The position numbers and the translations under genes are program-made. This document shows positions 59,098 to 64,000 of a stretch of 64,000 nucleotides of DNA, one piece after another; position 1 is the stretch's first letter, and each line of letters begins with the position of its first letter. The notes below the pieces were generated by a model, which was not told the origin of the DNA, ran no database searches, and saw only the letters and a list, made by a program, of their open reading frames with translations. This DNA is from Pseudomonas fluorescens (GTDB lineage: Bacteria; Pseudomonadota; Gammaproteobacteria; Pseudomonadales; Pseudomonadaceae), in contig NZ_CP012831.1 in assembly GCF_001307275.1 (NCBI RefSeq), positions 5,448,501 to 5,512,500 on the forward strand, given 5' to 3'.

Positions 59098-61707
59098 TTA
59101 CGCTTGAACGACCGGGATGTTGGCGTTTGCAGCCGCTTCACGGAACTCGGCGATCTGGTCGAAGCTCAGGTAGCGGTATACGTCCGCTGCCATGCTGTCG
59201 ATCTTGCCGGCGTATTCCATGTACTCCTCGACGGTCGGCAGGCGACCCAGGATCGAAGCCACGGACGCCAGCTCGGCCGAAGCCAGGTAGACGTTCGCGC
59301 CGTCACCCAGACGGTTCGGGAAGTTACGGGTCGAGGTCGACACCACGGTGGAGTTCGGCTCGACGCGCGCCTGGTTACCCATGCACAGCGAGCAGCCTGG
59401 CATTTCCATCCGTGCGCCGGCCTTGCCGTAGATGCCGTAGTAGCCTTCTTCGGTGAGCTGGTGAGCGTCCATCTTGGTCGGCGGCGACAGCCACAGACGG
59501 GTTGGCAGCTGACCCTTGACCTGCTCCAGCAGTTTACCGGCGGCGCGGAAGTGACCGATGTTGGTCATGCACGAACCGATGAACACTTCGTCGATCTTCT
59601 CGCCAGCAACGCTGGACAGCAGACGGGCATCGTCCGGGTCGTTCGGCGCGCAGAGTACAGGCTCGCTGATGTCGGCCAGATCGATTTCGATGACTTCGGC
59701 GTATTCGGCGTCGGCGTCGGCTTCCATCAGTTGCGGGTTGGCGACCCAGGCTTCCATCGCTTGGGCGCGACGTTCCAGGGTACGTGCATCACCGTAGCCT
59801 TCGCCGATCATCCAGCGCAGCAGGGTGATGTTCGATTGCAGGTACTCGGTGATCGACTCTTTCGACAGCTTGATGGTGCAACCGGCAGCCGAACGTTCGG
59901 CCGAGGCGTCGGACAATTCGAAAGCCTGTTCCAGGGTCAGGCCTTCCAGGCCTTCGATTTCCAGGATGCGGCCGGAGAAGGCGTTTTTCTTGCCTTTCTT
60001 CTCGACGGTCAGCAGGCCGTTCTGGATGGCGAAGTACGGAATGGCATGAACCAGGTCACGCAGGGTGATGCCAGGTTTCATTTTGCCTTTGAAGCGCACC
60101 AGGATCGATTCGGGCATGTCCAGCGGCATGACACCGGTGGCAGCGGCGAACGCGACCAGGCCGGAACCGGCCGGGAACGAGATGCCCATCGGGAAGCGGG
60201 TGTGCGAGTCACCACCGGTACCCACGGTGTCTGGCAGCAGCATGCGGTTCAGCCACGAGTGGATGATGCCGTCGCCCGGACGCAGGGAAACGCCGCCGCG
60301 GGTCATGATGAAGTCAGGCAGGGTGTGGTGGGTAGTCACGTCGATCGGCTTCGGATAGGCCGCGGTGTGGCAGAAGGACTGCATTACCAGGTCAGCCGAG
60401 AAGCCCAGGCACGCCAGGTCTTTCAGTTCGTCACGGGTCATCGGACCGGTGGTGTCCTGGGAACCCACGGTGGTCATCTTCGGTTCGCAGTAGGTACCCG
60501 GGCGCACGCCTTGGCCTTCCGCCAGACCGCAAGCCTTGCCGACCATCTTCTGCGCCAGGGTGAAACCCTTGGTGCTTTCAGCGGGAGCTTCAGGCTTCTT
60601 GAACAGATCGAACGCTGGCAGGCCCAGTTCGGCGCGTGCCTTCTCGGTCAGGCCACGGCCAATGATCAGCGGGATACGACCGCCGGCACGGACTTCGTCC
60701 AACAGGACCGGGGTCTTCATTTCGAAGGTGGTCAGGACTTCATCGGTGCCGTGCTTGCAGACTTTGCCAGCATGCGGGTACAGGTCGATCACGTCGCCCA
60801 TGTGCATGTTGGACACATCGAATTCGATCGGCAGGGCGCCGGCGTCTTCCATGGTGTTGTAGAAAATCGGTGCGATCTTGCTGCCGAAGCAGAAACCGCC
60901 GGCGCGCTTGTTCGGAACGAAAGGAACGTCGTCGCCGAAGAACCACAGTACCGAGTTGGTCGCCGATTTGCGCGACGAACCGGTACCGACCACGTCACCG
61001 ACGTAGGCGATCGGGAAGCCTTGGCCACGCATCTCTTCGATCTGCTTCATCGGGCCGGTCTTGCCTTGTTCATCAGGCACGATGCCGTCACGGGCCATTT
61101 TCAGCATGGCCAGGGCGTGCAGCGGGATGTCCGGGCGGGACCAGGCGTCAGGGGCAGGGGACAGGTCGTCGGTGTTGGTTTCGCCGGTGACCTTGAACAC
61201 CCGCAGGCTGATCTTGTCGGCCAGCACAGGGCGGTTCTTGAACCACTCGCCGTCGGCCCAGGATTGCAGCACGGCCTTGGCGTGAACGTTGCCGTTCTTG
61301 GCTTTTTCAGCCACGTCGTGGAAGGCATCGAACATCAGCAGGGTGTGCTTGAGTTCCTTGGCGGCTACCGGCGCCAGTTCGGCGTCGTCCAGCAGTTCCA
61401 CCAGGGTCACGATGTTGTAGCCGCCCTGCATGGTGCCGAGCAGTTCAACGGCGCGCTTCTTGTCCAGCAGAGGGGATTGGGCCTGGCCCTTGGCCAGGGC
61501 GGAAAGGAAACCGGCCTTGACGTAGGCGGCTTCGTCGACTCCAGGCGGAACGCGATTGGTGATCAGGTCAACGAGGAAAGCTTCTTCGCCAGCCGGAGGA
61601 TTTTTCAGCAGCTCGATCAGGCCTGCGGTTTGTTCGGCGTTAAGCGGCTGGGGAACGATACCCAGGGCTGCGCGCTCTTCGATATGTTTGCGGTAGGCTT
61701 CAAGCAC
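59098..61707 (-). CDS. acnB: Aconitate hydratase B
   Basis: The 869-aa bifunctional aconitate hydratase / 2-methylisocitrate dehydratase interconverts citrate and isocitrate in the TCA cycle. I chose GTG 61707, giving (V/M)LEAYRKHIEERAALG as in E. coli AcnB (865 aa), with GAGGG about 9 nt upstream. The longer frame to 61776 has no support. The [4Fe-4S] cysteines are in GSCMTNIGH (near 712) and the CxxC of CSLCMGNQ (near 770). HTRFPMGISFPAGSG and NPPAGEEAF are also typical. A monocistronic gene with a strong terminator. Confidence 0.97.
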   Translation of the reverse strand: MLEAYRKHIEERAALGIVPQPLNAEQTAGLIELLKNPPAGEEAFLVDLITNRVPPGVDEAAYVKAGFLSALAKGQAQSPLLDKKRAVELLGTMQGGYNIVTLVELLDDAELAPVAAKELKHTLLMFDAFHDVAEKAKNGNVHAKAVLQSWADGEWFKNRPVLADKISLRVFKVTGETNTDDLSPAPDAWSRPDIPLHALAMLKMARDGIVPDEQGKTGPMKQIEEMRGQGFPIAYVGDVVGTGSSRKSATNSVLWFFGDDVPFVPNKRAGGFCFGSKIAPIFYNTMEDAGALPIEFDVSNMHMGDVIDLYPHAGKVCKHGTDEVLTTFEMKTPVLLDEVRAGGRIPLIIGRGLTEKARAELGLPAFDLFKKPEAPAESTKGFTLAQKMVGKACGLAEGQGVRPGTYCEPKMTTVGSQDTTGPMTRDELKDLACLGFSADLVMQSFCHTAAYPKPIDVTTHHTLPDFIMTRGGVSLRPGDGIIHSWLNRMLLPDTVGTGGDSHTRFPMGISFPAGSGLVAFAAATGVMPLDMPESILVRFKGKMKPGITLRDLVHAIPYFAIQNGLLTVEKKGKKNAFSGRILEIEGLEGLTLEQAFELSDASAERSAAGCTIKLSKESITEYLQSNITLLRWMIGEGYGDARTLERRAQAMEAWVANPQLMEADADAEYAEVIEIDLADISEPVLCAPNDPDDARLLSSVAGEKIDEVFIGSCMTNIGHFRAAGKLLEQVKGQLPTRLWLSPPTKMDAHQLTEEGYYGIYGKAGARMEMPGCSLCMGNQARVEPNSTVVSTSTRNFPNRLGDGANVYLASAELASVASILGRLPTVEEYMEYAGKIDSMAADVYRYLSFDQIAEFREAAANANIPVVQA

Positions 61708-61829
61708 AGTTATTACCCTCATCAGTGGTCCCAAATGGGTGTCCGGGACGCTCATCCAGAAACCCACGGTACTCATGCGCGTCGGCGGCTTTTTGAGCCA
61801 CCACGCCAGAGTTTCCGGAGTTCCTCACA

Positions 61830-61966
61830 GAAGCTGCTTTCAAAGTTTTACGCCTGCAGAACGGGAGCTGATGAGGGTTGGCGTTGGGCTTTCCCCGCTG
61901 GAAAGACCCTTCGCCAACACCGCTCTGAAGGAACGACTGTGCTCGTGACGCTTTGAAAACAGCTTC
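61830..61966. other. Nested inverted-repeat element upstream of acnB (unexplained structure)
   Basis: The outer arms are 16 nt (61830-61845 and 61951-61966) and complementary except at one position. Between them is a second compact hairpin at 61877-61918: GTTGGCG, GGG and CTTTCC pair with GGAAAG, CCC and CGCCAAC around loop CCGCT. It lies 123-259 nt before the acnB start. No ORF explains it. It could be a leader RNA structure, a small RNA gene or a small mobile repeat. The rest of 61708-62113 contains an A-run (62011-62019) and no other recognisable feature. Confidence 0.6.
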
Positions 61967-62113
61967 TAACGGACATTGGCGCCTTAAAAGGCTGGCTGAT
62001 TCTACGGGAAAAAAAAATTAAAGGTAAGTTGGGCGCTCAAGTTTGAGGGGTGATCAATCTTAGACAAAGGGCTAACATGCCAGCCTGTCCTGCTTTTGCG
62101 TGTGCTTTCCCCT

Positions 62114-62584
62114 ATGCCCAACCAGCTCATCAAGACCCCCTGCGTCGGCCTTTGCTCCACTGTCTACGGTGACCTGGTGTGCCGTGGCTGCAAGCGGTTC
62201 CACCATGAAGTGATTCACTGGAACGGCTACAACGAGGACGAAAAACGCGCGGTGTGGATGCGGCTCGAACAACTGTTGGTGCAGGTGATGGTGGCCAAGT
62301 TGGAGGTTTTCGACCCCGGGTTGCTGCGCCAGCAACTGGAATCGCGCAAGATCCGTTTTGTGCCGCACCAGTCGGAATATTGCTGGGCCTACCAGTTGAT
62401 CGCCCGGGGCGCGCGGGTGATCAACAACCTGGAAGCCTATGGCATGGTGCTGATGCCGGAGTTTCGCGATTGGGACCTGCCGGACCTGCGCGATGCCATT
62501 GATCGGGAGTTTTTCCTTCTGTCCGAAGCCCATTACCAGCGGTACATCGCGCCCGGGTTCCTGAAGGATGCGATCGGCGGCTGA
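62114..62584 (+). CDS. DUF1289-domain protein
   Basis: The 156-aa protein opens with a four-cysteine cluster (TPCVGLCSTVYGDLVCRGCKR, residues 8-28) typical of DUF1289 proteins and likely to bind a metal. A helical, charged remainder follows without membrane segments. The biochemical role is unknown. It is a single gene convergent with the stress-protein gene (37 nt between ends). Confidence 0.88.
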   Translation: MPNQLIKTPCVGLCSTVYGDLVCRGCKRFHHEVIHWNGYNEDEKRAVWMRLEQLLVQVMVAKLEVFDPGLLRQQLESRKIRFVPHQSEYCWAYQLIARGARVINNLEAYGMVLMPEFRDWDLPDLRDAIDREFFLLSEAHYQRYIAPGFLKDAIGG

Positions 62585-62621
62585 CCCGGCCAGTGCAAAG
62601 GCGCTTTTGTGCCAGGGAGCT

Positions 62622-63485
62622 TTATTCCTTGGCCGCCAGCTCTACCAGATGGTCCTCGACCTCCTGCGGCTTGAGCACCAGTATGTCGCTTTCCAGCGTA
62701 TCGAGCACCGCCTCGGCGGTATTGCCGATCAGCACCCCGGACAACCCTGAACGGGCCACGGTGCCGATCACCGTCACCGCCGCCTGCAGCTTGCGCGCCA
62801 TGAACGGGATCAGTACATCCGCCGGGCCTTCTTCGATGTGCAGATGCTGGTCGTCGATGTCGAACTCGGCCTGGAACGCCTGGCATTGTTCGCGATACCG
62901 GGCCTCGATGGTTTCCTTGAGCTGGAAGGTCGGGTCGGCGGACGAGAGCATTGGCGTGGGATGGGCGCTGATGACATGCAGGTGCGCCTTGGCAAGGAGG
63001 GCGATGTCGTAGCCATGGTCGATGATGGTGGAGTGCAGGTGACGGTGTTCGTCGTCGGTATTGCCAACGTCGATGGCGGCCAGGATCACCTTGTCTTTCC
63101 AGGAGCCGGCGGTTTTCACCAGCAGCACCGGGGTGGGGCAATGGCGTAGCAGTTTCCAGTCCGCCGGGGTCAGCAGGGCTTTTTTCAATGGGCTGTCGGG
63201 GAAGTGCTGTTTGATCACCAGCCCGCAACCTTCAGCTTGCTGCACGTCGATGATGGTTTCGTAGAGGCTTTCGTTCCAGGCCTGTTCGGTGGTCACGCTG
63301 TAGCCGTCCGCCAGCAGCGCGGCCTTCAGCACGCCGAGCATGCCGGCGTGATCGTGCTTTTTGTCGCACACCAACAGGTGCAGGTGTGCCTGGGTCACAC
63401 CGGCAATCAGTTTGGCGCGCTTGAGCGCCAGGCTTTCCGAATGTTCGGGCTCAATGACCACCAGGATGCTGCGAATGGCTTGCAT
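62622..63485 (-). CDS. Tandem universal stress protein
   Basis: The 287-aa cytoplasmic protein has two UspA domains (about 1-140 and 150-280). I chose ATG 63485 (AGGAGA about 11 nt upstream, sequence MQAIRSILVVIEP) over the longer frame to 63527. The second domain shows the nucleotide-binding motif G-x2-A-x-SGLSGVLIGNTAE. The upstream Anr/FNR box at 63575-63588 is centred about 42 nt before a plausible start site near 63539 (TAGACT -10 on the minus strand), the class II activation distance. This points to induction under low oxygen. Confidence 0.92.
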   Translation of the reverse strand: MQAIRSILVVIEPEHSESLALKRAKLIAGVTQAHLHLLVCDKKHDHAGMLGVLKAALLADGYSVTTEQAWNESLYETIIDVQQAEGCGLVIKQHFPDSPLKKALLTPADWKLLRHCPTPVLLVKTAGSWKDKVILAAIDVGNTDDEHRHLHSTIIDHGYDIALLAKAHLHVISAHPTPMLSSADPTFQLKETIEARYREQCQAFQAEFDIDDQHLHIEEGPADVLIPFMARKLQAAVTVIGTVARSGLSGVLIGNTAEAVLDTLESDILVLKPQEVEDHLVELAAKE

Positions 63486-63574
63486 GATCGGCGTTCTCCT
63501 GCAAATGAAAAGGCTGGCATTGCTCAACTATAGTTGTTGTGGGGCAGTCTAGTTGCTATGGGCGAGTCGCTGAC

Positions 63575-63588
63575 TTGATGCATATCAA
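63575..63588. promoter_or_regulatory. Anr/FNR binding site
   Basis: TTGATGCATATCAA matches the consensus TTGAT-N4-ATCAA at all ten defined positions. It lies between the divergent stress-protein gene and miaE. Confidence 0.85.
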
Positions 63589-63620
63589 TGGCGGTGGCTG
63601 GTGGTCTGGAGACAGGCCGG

Positions 63621-63626
63621 TATAAT
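63621..63626 (+). promoter_or_regulatory. Putative -10 element for miaE
   Basis: TATAAT is a perfect -10 hexamer 38 nt before the miaE ATG. The -35 region at the expected 17-bp spacing is weak (CTGGTG), so activator help, possibly from the Anr site, is conceivable. Confidence 0.5.
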
Positions 63627-63664
63627 CGGCGCCCTTCGCTCGACTACCTTTGCCCGTGAGCCCC

Positions 63665-64000
63665 ATGAATCTTCCCGAAATCCACGAATTCCTTGGTTGT
63701 CGCACCCCCGATGCCTGGGTCCAGGCCGCGCTGGCCGACCAGGAAACGTTGCTGATCGACCACAAGAACTGCGAATTCAAGGCGGCCAGCACCGCCCTGA
63801 GCCTGATCGCCAAATACCATTCCCACGTCGACCTGATCAACCTGATGTCGCGCCTGGCCCGGGAAGAGCTGGTGCATCACGAGCAGGTCATGCGCCTGAT
63901 GAAAAAACGCAAGATCGGCTTGCGCCAGCTCTCCGCCGGGCGTTATGCCTCGGGGCTGCGCAAGGTGGTGCGCAGCCACGAACCGGTCAAGCTGGTGGAC
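63665..64000 (+). CDS. miaE: tRNA-(ms2io6A) hydroxylase MiaE (partial, continues past right edge)
   Basis: 112 codons are visible from ATG 63665. MiaE is a non-haem di-iron monooxygenase that hydroxylates ms2i6A37 in tRNA. The segments LIDHKNCEFKAA and AREELVHHEQV carry the Glu and ExxH ligands of the ferritin-like four-helix bundle. The C-terminal half lies beyond the window. Confidence 0.92.
   Translation, partial: MNLPEIHEFLGCRTPDAWVQAALADQETLLIDHKNCEFKAASTALSLIAKYHSHVDLINLMSRLAREELVHHEQVMRLMKKRKIGLRQLSAGRYASGLRKVVRSHEPVKLVD

Noticed and set aside
59104..61956. A 950-codon plus-strand frame opposite acnB
   Set aside because: It mirrors acnB codons and its translation resembles no protein. 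acnB is full length on the other strand.

Overview
The window is GC-rich (roughly 60-65 percent by eye), densely coded chromosomal DNA. It almost certainly comes from the Pseudomonas fluorescens complex. The reasons are the AcnB, MiaE and diaminobutyrate aminotransferase sequences, the copies of the fluorescens-type REP sequence (core gcgagcaagctcgctcccac and variants), and a lipopeptide-siderophore cluster of corrugatin/histicorrugatin type, which I know from the P. corrugata/brassicacearum/thivervalensis relatives. The species is an inference.

Region 1 (1-31.2 kb, all minus strand) is a nonribosomal peptide synthetase operon read right to left: hydroxylase 1 (30215-31192), acyl-AMP ligase-ACP-C (26779-30207), hydroxylase 2 (25715-26761), a His-activating module with a degenerate N-terminal condensation-like domain (22541-25669), a four-module 4648-aa synthetase (8536-22482), and a further synthetase that runs off the left edge (1-8454). 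The specificity residues I read by eye give this order: acyl - His - Dab - X - Ser - D-Ser - Asp - Dab - (at least one more residue). The His and Asp modules each carry a condensation-superfamily domain that has lost the catalytic HHxxxDG histidines. Two stand-alone Fe(II)/2-oxoglutarate hydroxylases flank the loading gene. Together this suggests in-trans beta-hydroxylation of His and Asp, and those side chains would bind iron.

Region 2 (31.2-36.0 kb) holds the accessory genes: a divergent AT-rich promoter region with a candidate Fur box, a TonB-dependent receptor, a PvdH-type diaminobutyrate aminotransferase that would supply the Dab residues, and a metallo-beta-lactamase-fold hydrolase. Region 3 (36.25-36.57 kb) is a tandem array of 136-bp units, each carrying an inverted REP pair.

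Region 4 (36.6-56.1 kb) is a type VI secretion locus in two divergent operons. The minus operon is tssB-tssC-hcp-tssE-tssF-tssG-clpV, then a PD-(D/E)xK nuclease-like gene, vgrG and a MORN-repeat gene. The plus operon is tssJ-tssK-tssL-tssM-tssA. No PAAR, Fha, PpkA or PppA gene is in the window. The small nuclease-like and MORN genes next to vgrG look like the variable cargo end of the locus.

Region 5 (56.1-64 kb) is core genome: a 2-hydroxyacid dehydrogenase, an SdaC-type serine/threonine transporter, acnB, a DUF1289 protein, a tandem universal stress protein and the start of miaE. REP pairs lie in the gaps, an unexplained structured element lies upstream of acnB, and a perfect Anr/FNR box lies between the stress protein gene and miaE. 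No rRNA, tRNA, CRISPR array or transposase was seen. Several gene starts were moved downstream of the longest open frame on the basis of ribosome-binding sites and family N-termini.
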